NCBI GenBank assembly: GCA_027422505.1
Contig: JAPQWV010000739.1
Coordinates: 186,001 to 250,000 of the forward strand
Reading direction: 5' to 3'
Origin: Craterostigma plantagineum
Lineage: Eukaryota > Streptophyta > Magnoliopsida > Lamiales > Linderniaceae
DNA: 64,000 nucleotides
A program made the translations under genes and the position numbers. Below the pieces are notes generated by a model that saw only the letters and a list, made by a program, of their open reading frames with translations, was not told the DNA's origin and did no database searches. Below are positions 24,370 to 37,200 of this stretch, one piece after another; positions within the stretch are counted from its first letter, which is position 1, and each line of letters begins with the position of its first letter.

Positions 24370-24744
24370 TCTTAATTTAGGGATTTATGATTTCTTTCAA
24401 TTTCCTATTGATTTATTAATTTCTTTGTTTGGTAACGGAAACATACAAAAATACCCGTACCCGAAAGTTGGGTACGCGACGGGTTTCGGGTACCCGATTC
24501 TTAATTTAGGGATTTATAATTTCTTTCAATTTTTATATTGATTTTTTAATTTCTTTGTTTGGTAACGGAACATAAAAAGATACCCGAACCCGAAAGTTGG
24601 GGACGCGACGGGTTTCGGGTACCCCATTGTCGGGTACCCGGCATTTATTAGGCCGGGGACGGGTATTGAAACACAACCAGCACATGTCGGGTACCCGACC
24701 CGACAAAGCCGATACCTGAAAAAACCAACCCGATCCCACCCCTA
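24370..24744. mobile_element. right end of a GGGTACCCG-type hAT element with a 130-bp tandem duplication
   Basis: Two copies of a roughly 130-bp unit (starting CTTAATTTAGGGATTTAT at about 24373 and 24501) are followed by GGGTACCCGACCCG motifs and the terminus GATCCCACCCCTA. The same terminus ends the element at 53431-54857. The left terminus is not visible. Confidence 0.6.
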
Positions 24745-24834
24745 GTCAGGCGTCGACAATGAGATTCAATTTTGCTTAACTTAACTATCTACACAAAGAA
24801 TAAAATCAATACAATTGTGGGCCTACATTGAAAG

Positions 24835-25378
24835 TAGGGGTGGTTAACACGTCGGGTTGGGTCACTTTCGGGTTCAACCCGTTTACTACTAGTTGAAACT
24901 CCAACCCTGACCTTACATGTTTACTTAAACAGGTTGAAAAATCAAACCCAAACCCAAACCCAACCTGCTTTAACCCTAATCCAACCCGCCAACCCGTTTA
25001 AAATTTAAAAAGAAAAAGAAAAAAAAACAAAATTGACAGAATTATAAATCCAAATTAAACAAAAAAAAAAGGAGAACTAATGCAATTTTTCTTTCTAAAA
25101 ATATCATGTGTGAGCGTGATAGCGGATAGAGAATTAGGTTTAATCCTTTTATTTTATCTATTAATAATATTTTAATAATATTTATTATAGGGTTAAATGG
25201 ATTGATTTCGGGTGATTTCAGGTTGAAAATCTGAACCCTTACCTAACCCACTTAATAATTGGGTTGGGTTCGGTTTTACCCATTTACGTAAACATGTCAA
25301 AAATGTTAACCTGAACCTGCTATTTTCGAATGCAGTTCGTGTTGGGTTGGCAGGTTGGGTCGATTTTTAACAGCCCCA
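24835..25378. mobile_element. hAT-type MITE, GGGTTGGGT family, 544 bp
   Basis: Ends are TAGGGGTGGTTAACA and TTAACAGCCCCA, an imperfect inverted repeat. The 8-bp flanks ATTGAAAG (24827-24834) and GTTGAAAG (25379-25386) differ at one base. Both ends are filled with AACCC/GGGTT motifs. No coding sequence. Confidence 0.78.
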
Positions 25379-25496
25379 GTTGAAAGTGTAAACCCTGGAG
25401 TCAGATTACCTATTCAATTTTTGGACATGTTCAAATTTGTGATTTTCAATTCACTCTCACCCCAACTTACTCGTTTCTTTGACGAAATTACATATA

Positions 25497-26004
25497 CAGT
25501 AGAAACTCTATAAATTAATAATCGATAATTTAATAAACTCTTTAATATAATATTTATGGCCGGTCCCGACTCGGGGATAACGTACTAAATTAATAATTCT
25601 CTAAAATTATAAGATAATAAGACTTTGATAATTTCTATAGGTCCCGTATAAATTATAAATTAATAATTCTATATGTAAAAATATTCTCATATTACATGAA
25701 CAAAGATTATTTGAAAAATGAATCAATTGTCATTTGTTTTTTGTTGAAATCAATTTCCCCTTACATATTGTCTCTAATTGTCCTTATCATTTTAAGAACT
25801 CCCGACATTTATTTATCATAGGTCAACAAGAAATTTTCCCTTGCATTAAATGTTTGGGAAGTTTGAAAGTTATATACACTATAAATTAATGAATTATTAA
25901 TTTATCGATTAATTAATAATTATTAATTTATCGATTAATTAATAACTCTTTTAATTAATAAATTTGGCCGGCCCCAAATGTATTAATTTATAGAGTTTCT
26001 ACTG
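25497..26004. mobile_element. Emigrant-like (pogo/Tc1-mariner) MITE, 508 bp
   Basis: Terminal inverted repeats CAGTAGAAACTCTATAAATT and its complement at the right end match perfectly, each flanked by TA (25495-25496, 26005-26006). Internal sequence repeats TTAATTTATCGATTAATTAA and GGCCGG motifs. This terminal sequence resembles the Emigrant family of plants. Confidence 0.85.
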
Positions 26005-27094
26005 TACAATGATAATTGTCTGCGTGTATAATTTTAATTTTAATGCAGCATAAAATACTTGTAATTATTTTCTTTTCATTAAACTTTACAATTTGGAATA
26101 TATATATAACGGAAATCTACACATAAATACCCAATAGTAAAAAAAACAGCCACTTAGGTACCTTGTCAGAACTATTTTATAGCTAGGTACCTAGTTGAAT
26201 AAAATTTTTACACTTAGGTACCTAATCACCTAAGATTACGAAAATACCCTTAGAATTTCATTTTAGCTTTTTTTTTCTCTGCAAAATTCGACCTTCAGCT
26301 CGCCGTCGATGATTTCTTCTTGCCGACCAACTCCTCCTGCTCGTGCCGGCGCCGGACAAGGATCGAAGACCCTATTGAACGTTGGGTTCTCGATTTAGGG
26401 TCTCGATTTTGACATGTAAGCTTTTATTTTGCTTTGGGTGTGGTTAATCGATTGCACTCGTGAGATCAAATTTAACCCAGATCTGGGAGCTGAATGCGAT
26501 CTAAGAGCTCGATGTAAGGGTGGATGTCGATTCTTGACAGTTATTGAGGCTAATCCATCGGGATTTCAGGTTTCTTTATATAACTGTTATTACGTACCAT
26601 TTGTTATGTTTATTACGTACCATTTTCTGTGTCTATACGGTACCAAGATGTCCGCGTACGCTGTACCATTGTAAACTATACAGGCGTACCATTTATACAT
26701 GTTGTCATATTATCTGAAAATATCGTCTACAAGTTCGGTTAGTGGCGGGACGTTGTTTACATTGTGTGTGTATAAAAGGGAGTCATTTTTAGTATCGATC
26801 ATGAAGCGACGACGCACGAGATGAATGCTCAAACCGATGACGGGAATTTTATTCGTGACCCGGGCATTTGTGTTCTTCTTGGTTGCTGAAAGATGCGGAG
26901 GATTCCTTCTCAGGTAGATAAAAGATCCAACAAGTGCAAAAGATGTGAAAAATACAGGAATAATCGTCGTACTTGTAGAGAGGTCGTGTATCGACGTAGG
27001 GTCCGTATTTGCCATGTATTTCGTTACTGCTTTTGTTCCAAAACATTTTTTGTTGCACTTTTGTATGTGGCACACTCTTTATCCAAATGATACC

Positions 27095-28230
27095 AACAAT
27101 GTACTGTAATATATGACAATAAGGTATTGTAATATGTCAACAAAGTACTATAATATATGCTAATTTGGTACTGTAATATATGACAACAAGGTACTGTAAT
27201 AAATGCCAATAAGGTACCGTAATATATACCAACAAGGTACTGTAATGGAAAGGTACCGTAATATAGGCAAACAAGGTACTATAATATATGACAACAAGGT
27301 ACTGTAATATATGCCAGGAAGGAACTGTAATATATGCCAAATGTGTCAATAGGACATGACTCATTCTTTTTGTTTAAATGATGCCAACATGTCATTCTTT
27401 TGTCCAAATATGTCAATTGGTAATGACTCATTCTTTTTGTCTAAATGGTGTGAACAATGTACTATGCAAATTTGGTACTGTAATATAAGCCAGTTTGATA
27501 CTGTAATATATGCAAATTTGGTACTGTAATATACGCCAGTTTGATACCATAATATATGGTAGTTTGGTACTGTAATAATATGCCAGTTTGATATCGTAAT
27601 ACATGCAAATTTGATACCGTATTATATGCTGGTTTGGTGCTGTAATGTATGCCAGTTTGGTAATATAATATACCAGTGATAACCGTAAGATATGCCAACA
27701 TAGTCTTTCATAAGCGAACTTGGTACTGTAATATATGCCGATTTGGTACGTTAATAAACGCAACTATGGTACTGTAATATATGCCACGTTGGTACCCTAA
27801 GATATGTAACTTTGGTACTGTAATATGCCGGTGATACCGTAAGATATGCCAACATAGTACTAATATAAGCGAACTTGGTACTGTAATATATACCAATTTG
27901 GTACGTTAATGTACGCAACTTTGGTACTGTGATATATGTCGCTTTGGTACCGTAAGATATGTACTTTGGTACTGTAGTATACGCCGATTTGGTACGTTAA
28001 TATGCGCAACTATGGTACTGTAATATATGCCACGTTGGTACTGTAATATGCATATTTGGTACTGTAATATACCATTAATACCGTAAGATATGCCAACATA
28101 GTAGTAATATAAGCGAACTTGGTACTGTAACATATGCCAATTTGGTACGTTTATATACGCAATTTTGGTACTGTAATTTAGGTCATTTAGGTAACCTAAG
28201 TGTACAATATATGGTACTGTATCGTTTCAG
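27095..28230. repeat. tandem array of GGTACTGTAATATATGCCAA-type units
   Basis: About forty degenerate copies of a 23-28 bp unit, core GGTACTGTAATATATGCC, with variable linkers. Two breaks hold a different repeat (CATGACTCATTCTTTTTGT, near 27355 and 27425). Minus-strand frames through it read as YYSTKLAYITVP-like repeats and are not taken as genes. Confidence 0.9.
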
Positions 28231-28499
28231 AAGTAGGTACCGTATAAATTAAAGTAAGACTTCGAATTTAAGACTTGGCTATTTTTGTCACAAACGAAGC
28301 ATTTCAGCAGGTGTTGATGTGGAGAAAGGAAGAGACAATTTCTGACATTTTTCTGTAATGATTGAACACTTTTATGACATTTTTCTGTCATGAGTGGACA
28401 GATTTCTGAATTTTTCTGTCATGACTTGACAGATTCTGACATACGAGGTATTAAATCATACAAGACAGCATTATCTGACATGTCGGTGGCTTTCATAGG

Positions 28500-29345
28500 A
28501 TGTTTCATGTCATATGTAATTTATGGTACTGCAACCGTGTCTGAGTTGGTACGCTTCAAACAAAACGATAGGTACCCCTACAAAGCTATTTTTGGTACGG
28601 CGTCCCTTAAATATATGATACGTCATACTAGGGTTAGTATTTTTCGAGGTCGTACGAATTACTTTTTTCATCTCGAACCATAGTAGAACAGTAAAATATA
28701 GTATTAAATACGTTTTAGATCAAATTCGGTGCATTAGGCCCCGCACGCATGGATTAAATCTTAGAATACCATGAATCATTATAGTATAAGGATACAAGCA
28801 AGAACATCTACAACATAATTTGAATAATGTGGTGAGTGCTACATCTGCGAATTCGGTGCATTAGGCTTTCACATTTTTTTTCATTCCGATATTGTTAGGT
28901 ATTATCAAAATCACACTGGACAACGCAATTCGATTAGGAATGTATTTATTTTTCGATCGTATAACAAATGGTACGATATACTATGAAACCTGGGTACTGT
29001 ATATGTATAATTTTGGATACGGTAAACCTGCAGGTTATGGTACTATATATGTAAATGATAAGGTACCTTCTGTAAAACACAAGGTACCTTAGTGTACAAC
29101 AGATAAGGTACTTCATGTGCGATATATAAGGTACGGTATGTATTTACGTAATGGTACGGTTAACCTGCATTTACGGTACGCTATATGTAAGCTATATGGT
29201 ACGGTAATATGAAAGACAAGGTGCTTTTTATCCTGTTTATGGTACGTCATATATTTACATAATGGTACGGTCTAATCTGCATATTCCGGTACTCTGTCCG
29301 TAAAGGATAAAATACGGTCCTACAATAACATATGGTACTGCATAA
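28500..29345. repeat. second block with dispersed GGTAC motifs
   Basis: GGTAC recurs about every 20-50 bp as AAGGTACCTT, ATGGTACGGT, ATGGTACTGT and similar, with no strict unit length, between the array and the minus-strand gene. Confidence 0.8.
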
Positions 29346-29352
29346 ATTACGA

Positions 29353-30248
29353 TCAGTCATAGAACAACACAACACAGTACACACTTGGCAATAACCGTCC
29401 ATGCACAAAAGAAAAACCAACATAAACAAATAAAGGTCTCCAAACAGTCCCATCCCCAACCTGATCCTCTGAGCCCTTATCCTCCTGATCTTGCTCTTGA
29501 TCCTCCGCTTCATCCACATCCTCCTCAAAATTGTCCTCCTCGGCCTTCTCACCGTCGCTACGAGCCATCACCTCGGCCATATCGTCACGGTCACTATGAG
29601 CCATATCCCCGGCCCTATCCTCACCCATATCCTCAACCTTGTCCTCTCCGGCCTTCTCATCATCGCTATGAACCATCTGCTCGGCAACATCATCACCCTT
29701 ACTGTGAACCATATCCTCGGCCTTATCATCACCCCATCCTTGCAGACATCCCTATCCTTAGCCTCAGCCTCTTTATCATCCACTCGTTCAGTATCCTCAG
29801 CGTCTACCTCCTCCCTCGCATCCTCGTTGGGCATATCAACCTTCAACGTCCGAACATTTGACCTTAGATCTCTTATAACCTCGTCCTTCAATCTCAACTC
29901 GGCTTCCAACCTCTCCACACGAGCACTCCACTCCAAATGAGATCCGCCAACTCCTCCATCAACCTTAACAACACATAATTCATTCAACATTTAGAAACAA
30001 AACAAATAATACATACCGTAACGGAGAGTATTACCATTAGCCCAATAGTGCACCCGTTCATCATCACGCCGGATGATTCGAGCAAACGAATGGCTCATCT
30101 TAGGCATATCTAAAAAAAAATGAAACGGGGACCTTCTTAGAGCTTCTTTTTTATCTGGGGTCATGCTACCCTTCAAATTGTTTATGGTAGATCGAAACAG
30201 CGCAGGATGGCACCGGGAAGCCAACTCAAATCTGTTCCGTGGAGGCAT
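29353..30248 (-). CDS. unidentified minus-strand gene inside the MULE-like element (acidic, coiled coil)
   Basis: Exon 1 runs from ATG at 30248 to about 30017 (MPPRNRFELASRCHPALF, then MTPDKKEALRRSPFHFF). A donor GTATGTATT and an acceptor near 29960 would join it in frame to exon 2. Exon 2 has a heptad stretch (RVERLEAELRLKDEVIRDL). Further left an acidic repetitive region lies in another frame (MVHSDDEKAGEDKVEDM and MARSDGEKAEEDNFEED), so either another intron or a frameshift separates them. The first exon weakly recalls the N-terminal part of transposon-associated Ulp1-type plant proteins, but no protease domain is present. Function unknown. Confidence 0.4.
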
Positions 30249-30272
30249 TTCTGCATAAAAATACACTGTCAG

Positions 30273-30605
30273 CAAGTAGTACTATTTTATTCACACAAGG
30301 GCTACCAATTTGACCAAACAGAGGGTACCAAATGCAGTGATAATGTAGTACCAAAACAAATTGACCCCAGTCGATAAAACCAATGTTAACAAGCAGTACC
30401 ATTTTACTAACATATGGGATACCAATTTGCCTAAACAGAGAGTACCTAATGCGATGATAATGTAGTACCAAAAAAATTGACCCCATTCGACCACTTTTGG
30501 CAAGCAGTACCATTTTATTCACACAAGGGTACCAATATGCCAAAATAGAGGGTACCAAATGCAGTTACGATGTAGTACCACAACAAATTGACCCCATTCG
30601 AAAAA
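30273..30605. repeat. three tandem copies of a ~115-bp GTACC repeat
   Basis: Copies start at about 30277, 30393 and 30503 with CAGTACCATTTTATTCACAC-like sequence and end AATTGACCCCATTCGA. Each contains three GTACC motifs. It mirrors the GGTAC-rich blocks on the other side of the gene. Confidence 0.87.
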
Positions 30606-31254
30606 ACCAAATTCGACCCATTCCAAAAAAACCCCAAATCAAGCAGCCATGACGAAATACACACACAAAAAAACCCTAATCGACCAAGAAATCAATGTCA
30701 TTCCAAAACACGCACAAAAGAACCCTAATCGTGACGAAATGCGACCACTTACGGTAATACTGTGAATGACTTACCAATCGATTTCTGAAGGGAATACAAC
30801 GACGAATGAGTGGACAGACGTCGTAGAATCTGAAGCCAAAAAAACCCGGGTCGATTTCTGGCAAGCAATAGCGCGATTTGGTTTGGGGCTGTGCGATTTT
30901 TTCTCTTTTTTAGGAGCGATCGAACGTGAAATAAGAAATATGGTAAGAGATGTAAAAAACCAGATCTAGTAGGGGTAAATCCGTCAGTTAGGTACCTATC
31001 AGTAAAATAAAATTCAACTAGGTACCTAGGTTAAAAATTACACTGACTAGGGACTGATCTGTCTAATTTTTTTGGATGTAGGTATTTAAGTGTTGAATCC
31101 CCCCTATATATAATAATATATAGAGAAAAAATTGAAATTGCCAGCTTCTTGCTATCCAAACTGATTTTTCTCCCCTTTGTTATCTGTGAACGAAGAAGGT
31201 GCTCTTCACTGCAACAAATACCACGCACAAAAACTTCGATCGCATGCAAGCGAA

Positions 31255-34200
31255 ATGCTTTCGCTTCAGCTGAATCGAAGTTCCTACAGCCGTGAATATC
31301 CCGTCGCATTAGTTGCCGTCTCCGCCTCTATCAGGACTACGCCGTTTCATCTTCAGCTCAAACCTCGCCTGAAAATCCACAGTAAGAGCAAACGATTGCT
31401 GATATCGGCGTCTGCTGTTTCTGAAAATGCGAAGAATCCACCCTCCGTTGTCCTGGACAGCCTTAGAGTTCTGCAATGGGATCAGCTTTGCGATTGCGTC
31501 GCGTCCTTTGCCGGCACTTCGCTTGGAAAGCAAGCCACCAAGGTCTGAGCTCGATAACCATTGGTATTTGATAGGTCGAAGCACTAAATGAAAGGAATCG
31601 AATAATCGATGATGCGTTGAAAGGTATGGAGGTTGCAGTGAACTGTTTCTATTTTCATGTATTGTGTTTTGTTCTTTCATCTGTGCAGGAGAAGTTATTG
31701 AATTTGACAAGCACATACGAAGAAAGCATGAGGCTGTTGGAGGAGACGAATGCAGCTGTAGAAATGAACAAGTATGGAGCCATGATGGAATTTGCTGGCA
31801 TTGATGTCTCTCTGGTTGGATATACTTACTTTTATGATCAGCTCATGCTCGAATTTCGTTTTTTTATCAGCTCTTTGCATGAAGGACTTAAGTGATTTGT
31901 ACCTTGCCTTTTGGACCGTGCAAATCCAATTTCGTTTGTTCGTAATTCACACGCGCATCTTGACGATTATGATTTAAAAATAAATTGTGTTGGAGGGGAA
32001 AACGTTTGGCAATCTTCTTATCACTTTGTTTATATTACCGTGCATCTGCTTGAGAGTTAATACATTTGACCTTGCCGTAATAAGGTGGAGGGCTGCATGA
32101 AATGTGCACGCAAGGGTTTCCCTGTTAGTGGGAATGAGGGAATGGCGCTTGTAGCTCTCTTAGAGTTCGCCGAGGGACTGCAACTAAACGTGAAAGTTGC
32201 AATTAAGGAAGATTTAGATTGGGGTAGGAGGTTTATGCCTCTATCAGAAATGGTATTGTGCTTAGTAGCCTTTCATAAGTCTGGTGTTCGCATATGGGTC
32301 CCAGACTTTTACTTTTACATGATATGATTGCACATGCAGATTTTGGAGCTAGTGACAAATCGACCACTGATCATGTTTATAGAGAAGCTTGTAGATGAAG
32401 ATGGTTTGGTGAAAGACTCTGCTGTAGGTTCTTGACTGAACCAAGCATTTTCATAACAATGTTTAGCAATGGTTTATTTTTATGTGTTTCCTGGTCAGAG
32501 TTCAAATTTGAGGCAAGCTCGGGAGAAAGTGCGGATTCTAGAGAGAAAGGTAGATATTTATTATCTGGGGTTGACTATCAGAATTAATCGTGTAGGTTGT
32601 GCACTCTCCATCTCTCTTGATTAGGATGCATAAATTTCTCTCTGGATCAGCGCAATACACATTCCGAAATGGCTTTTTCTATGAGTATTTCTTACTTCTC
32701 CATCTGTTTGCCAGTTATATCAGTTGCTGGAAAGCCTGGTCAGAAATGAAACCAGAGAAAGTTATTCCCTGGTGAGTATTCATACTCTTTATTGTAATGA
32801 CATGATATGCATTTATGCTGTAATCAGCTGTAATACTTTTATATTATCAAATACAACTTATAAGTCTGCATCCTCAGTTCATAATATTTTTCATTCCTTT
32901 TCCTTTGTACAGGAAGTTTGTAATGTTGATGGAAGATGGTGCATCAATTCAGGGGGAGATATGCGTCCAAGTTTTGAGGGACTGTTATTGTCAAGGTGGA
33001 TAAATTTTTTTTTTTTTAAATTCAGTTCATCTGAATATGAATTAACGGCAGATTAAACTTTAGGACCTCTTTGCCATACATGACTTATGTTAATGCTGTT
33101 CATGATTTAGTGGAACACTTTGCCAGTTTTACTCTAAGTCGTGGAACAATGATTAAGTCTTGCAGAGCCGGCTTATTGGTCGTTTTCGTTTCTCTCCTAC
33201 ATAGTTTGGGTGCTACACTTCTCCCCTAGATTGTTAACACTTCGTCGAAAACTGAAATTTGCAGTGACGTGTTAACAATCCAACAGAGGAGTGCAGGTTG
33301 CACGGTATGGTAGAATGAATTTGATTTAAGCAACATCTGACATCTTTCGAAAGTCCTGGTTGTAGCAGGATGGCATTAAATTTACAAGAACAACATATCT
33401 GTGTCTGTTCTCATGTTGTGAGTTATATGCTTCTATTGTAAGATCCATCCCTTTGTCTTTCTCTTTTCTGGGAAATCACGAATATGTAAGGAATTCTTTT
33501 TGCTAGATAATGGATCACACTGAAGATTTAGATGCATAAGTCATAGTCTTCTTCTTACACCCTTCACTGAGGGTGCGATTGCATAAGCATTTTATTTTGA
33601 ATATATCTTGACATGTATTAGTGTTAATTCGATATGCTGTTTTTAGTTCAAGTGCCAGTTAACATAACTTAGTTAAATATGTGCTTTCTATTCTTACATT
33701 CCATAAATTGTCCTGAGAGGAAGTGATGCTTTATTTTAGTGGTGCAGTTGCTGGAAGCCTTGTTGAACCACTCTCAGCTGTCCCTTTAAATGATGAGCTA
33801 CAACAAGCCAGGTCATCTGTTGCAAAGGCTGAGGCAGATGTACTGTTCAAAATAACAGAGAAGGTTTTGAGCTATTTGATTATCAGCTGTAATTCTTTAA
33901 GCTAACACCAGTAATACTTTATTCTCTGGCTTGTACAGATACGGGAGGATCTTCATGACCTTGAAAATCTTTTCAACACCGTAATCCGAATAGACCTGGT
34001 ATCTATCACCTACTCTGCTTTTGGAAACTGCCCAATTCAATCTTTGACACGCCAAATCAGCTATTCCATATTAATTTGGTGGTTGACAATTAGCAGTCAC
34101 TGTTTTATGCCCTTTTTTCCTTTTTTCCGGATGCGATGGATCTCTGATTCCGCTTTTCATGCTGCAATTTTAGATAAATGCCAGAGCGCGATACAGTCTT

Positions 34201-37200
34201 TCCTTTGATGGTGTATGGCCTGAATTGTATTCACCACAGCATAACATTAACAGTGTTGTCCCTGTGGCTTCTAACAAAGATGAAACCACCAACGAATTGC
34301 AACACATTCCGAGGAAATGGACCTTATATTTGAGAAAAGCTCACCATCCTCTACTAGTTCAACAACATCGACAAAACTTGCAAATGGCCTTGAAGGATCT
34401 CAGTAATGCAAAGGCTGTAAGTTGAACTTTAGTCCAGGCTTCATATTCCCTTCGTTTTACCATATCCTCGACCACAGCTTGTTAATATAATTATCATACT
34501 TACTATTGAGCTCCTAATAATCAATAACGTACTTTAAGCTCAGCACTTTGGATAATCTGGCATTGAAGAACTATCATATCTAATTACTATATCTTGGCAT
34601 TTCTTGCTTCTTATGATAGTAACCATCCAGGAAATCAGGAGGAAGAAACAGCTTGGAGGATCTGCGAAGTGGAAGGAGGAAGACTATAACATGGAATCTT
34701 TGAAAATGAAGGTTAGTTAAAATATCAGGGTCGGGATGAAAAAGATGAGCGGAGCCGGCTCATGAGCTCGATAAGCAGTTCGACTAAAACTCCGCTAAAG
34801 CTCGACCTCATGATTGTTGAGGTCGAGCTTGCTCTTGAGTGATTGAATGTTCATAGGCCGCCTCGTGAGCTTTTTTATTGTTAACTTTTTTCTAAAAAGA
34901 ATTCCTAAGAGATTCTCAAGCACGAGCTCGAGAAACAGGCCTACATCAGGGGAAGCTGCTATGATTGAATTTCCGTCATCTTTTAGATATTTAAGGTACA
35001 TGATGATGTACGGTACTCACAGCTATCATCTTTATTTCAGGTTGCAGAACTGACAGAAGCCCTTCCTGTCCCGTTTGACATATTTATCGAACAGAAAACC
35101 AAAGTTGTTGTTATCAGTGGCCCTAATACTGGAGGAAAAACGATTTGTTTGAAGACTGTTGGGCTGGCAGCTATGATGGCAAGATCAGGTATGTGAAGGA
35201 ACACATTACAAGTATCAAATCCACATAAATGTTAGTGTGCACGCACAAGTATCAAGTAGCATAGGATGTGACAGTTATACAAGTATCTTAGATATTGAAC
35301 TTATCGCAGGCCTATTCGTCCTAGCCTCAGAGCCAGTAATGATACCTTGGTTCGAATTTGTGCTTGCTGACATTGGCGATGAACAATCTTTATCCCAATC
35401 TTTATCTACTTTCTCAAGCCATCTTAAACAAATCAGCGTAAGCTGCTGAGACTCTCTGTTTTATCTTCGCATGATTGGAACCGTCGGAAAATGTTTTATC
35501 TTTGTTGTTACCTATGGTTAGTCCAGTAAGTTATAGTGCTTCGTCAGATTTTATGAAGTTGGAACATTGGATGAAATAAGCAATGATCTGTACATGGTAG
35601 ATGATGTACATGTATTCTAGGAAAGTCAGCGGAGGAATTTCCTAGTGGAAGCATTTTGATAAACAAAGAATACATTTGCTACTGATATGAAGCTAAAATA
35701 TTTCCTAATTCAGGACAACTTTATGTTGTGCAGGAAATCAAGTCTCTTGCGACAAGTCAGTCTTTAGTGCTCCTGGACGAAGTATGAAAGTTATTTACTT
35801 GGCACATAATGTGATTATCATAGTTTACTCCCAGCTGTAGTAAAAACTCAACGTTCCTTGAAACGAAACGGGGCACTAATGGATAGAACTTGCAAGATAG
35901 TATTCAAAATTACTTGACATTTATCATTATGTTACCTTTTTCAGGTCGGTGCAGGGACGAATCCGCTAGAAGGAGCTGCTCTAGGGATGTCATTGCTGGA
36001 ATCTTTTGCTGCTGGTACATTGTTGACAATAGCTACTACACATCATGGGGAGCTCAAAACCCTCAAGTACAGGTAACTTATATCGGAACGGATTTTTATC
36101 ACTAACGCAAATAAAGTTTGACCTAACATTGAATGTTTTAACTTTTCCAGCAATGATGCTTTTGAAAATGCGTGCATGGAATTTGATGAAGTTAACTTGA
36201 AACCAACATACAGAATTTTGTGGGGTGTACCAGGTTTCTCATTTGATGGTTTCCCTTCGATTTTAATTTCTACTCCCGAATGAGTATTCTATTTTGGTAT
36301 CTATTCCTTTGGATTCTTTGTTGATCAGAATCCAGAATACTGAAGTATTAGAAAGCATTTCCTTTTTCATCTTACTTGCTCTGAAATCCTGAATCATAGT
36401 GACTAACTGTATTCCTGTTCTGCATCTATGTTTTCGCAGCATCAACAGTCATTTATTTCTAACTATAGGTCGTTCAAATGCTATAAATATTGCTGAAAGG
36501 CTTGGGCTTCCAACTGAAATTTTGGATAGTGCACGCAAACTATATGGACCTGCTAGTTCAGAAATCAATGAGGTAATTGCATTTGATTCCACATGAGCAT
36601 TTCCCAGTAATTTATGCTCAAAAAGTGGTTAGAGTTGTGAGATTCATTTATTACGTAAAGCTGTCCGAGAAGACTACCTGCAGATTGTTTGTCTTTTGTA
36701 CGAGCACCAGCTCTAGTATGCGTTACTTAAGGATAATTTGTTATTTTCTGATGAGTCGCTGAAACAACTGCAACTTTATTGTGCTCTAATTTGTATGATC
36801 CTTTGTCTTTATATACGTAAGTTCTTAAATCCAGGTAATAGTCGACATGGAGAGATTTAAGCAGGAATACCATGAATACATAAACGCATCACACCATCAC
36901 CTGAGGTGAGCACCAGTTTGCCCGAGGGCTTCTCCTCAAGCTTGAGGTTCAGTCACTATCTTCCATCATTCTTCCCCAAAACATGCCAAATTCAATAAAT
37001 CCACGAGTTATAATTTGTTAGCGAGAAAAAAAGACTTGCGTTTTATGTAGCTGGTGTCACTTTGACTACCTTCATCGTTATGTTAATGTAGTAATAAGAT
37101 CTTTGTCCAGGCTCTCCCAAGATCTTCATCGACGCCTACTTTCGACGAAAAATAGGGTCATGGAGCACGGCGTTCGCCAACAAAACAAGATGATCCAAGA

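Larger units (their letters stand above)
26110..31104. mobile_element. MULE-like element of 5.0 kb, loaded with GGTAC repeats
   Basis: Inverted repeats of roughly 130 bp at 26110-26245 and 30972-31104 share ACTTAGGTACC/TAGGTACCTAGTTGAAT blocks. Nine-base flanks TATATATAA at 26101-26109 and 31105-31113 fit a Mutator-type duplication, although the site is simple AT. Inside are three blocks of GGTAC-bearing tandem repeats and a small minus-strand gene; no transposase is recognised. A partial relative lies at 61606-61841, which supports a mobile family. A MULE assignment rests on TIR length and duplication size only. Confidence 0.68.

Noticed and set aside
27024..28133. Minus-strand open frames reading as YYSTLLAYITVP-type repeats
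   Set aside because: They are translations of the GGTAC tandem array in several frames; no frame is preferred and no start context or domain exists.
27095..28230. CRISPR-like repeat array
   Set aside because: Units are degenerate, adjoining and without unique spacers, in a plant nuclear setting.
29385..29940. Plus-strand open frames of 149 and 158 codons
   Set aside because: They mirror the acidic repeat region of the minus-strand gene; Pro/Tyr/His-rich or Leu/Ser-rich translations show no domain.
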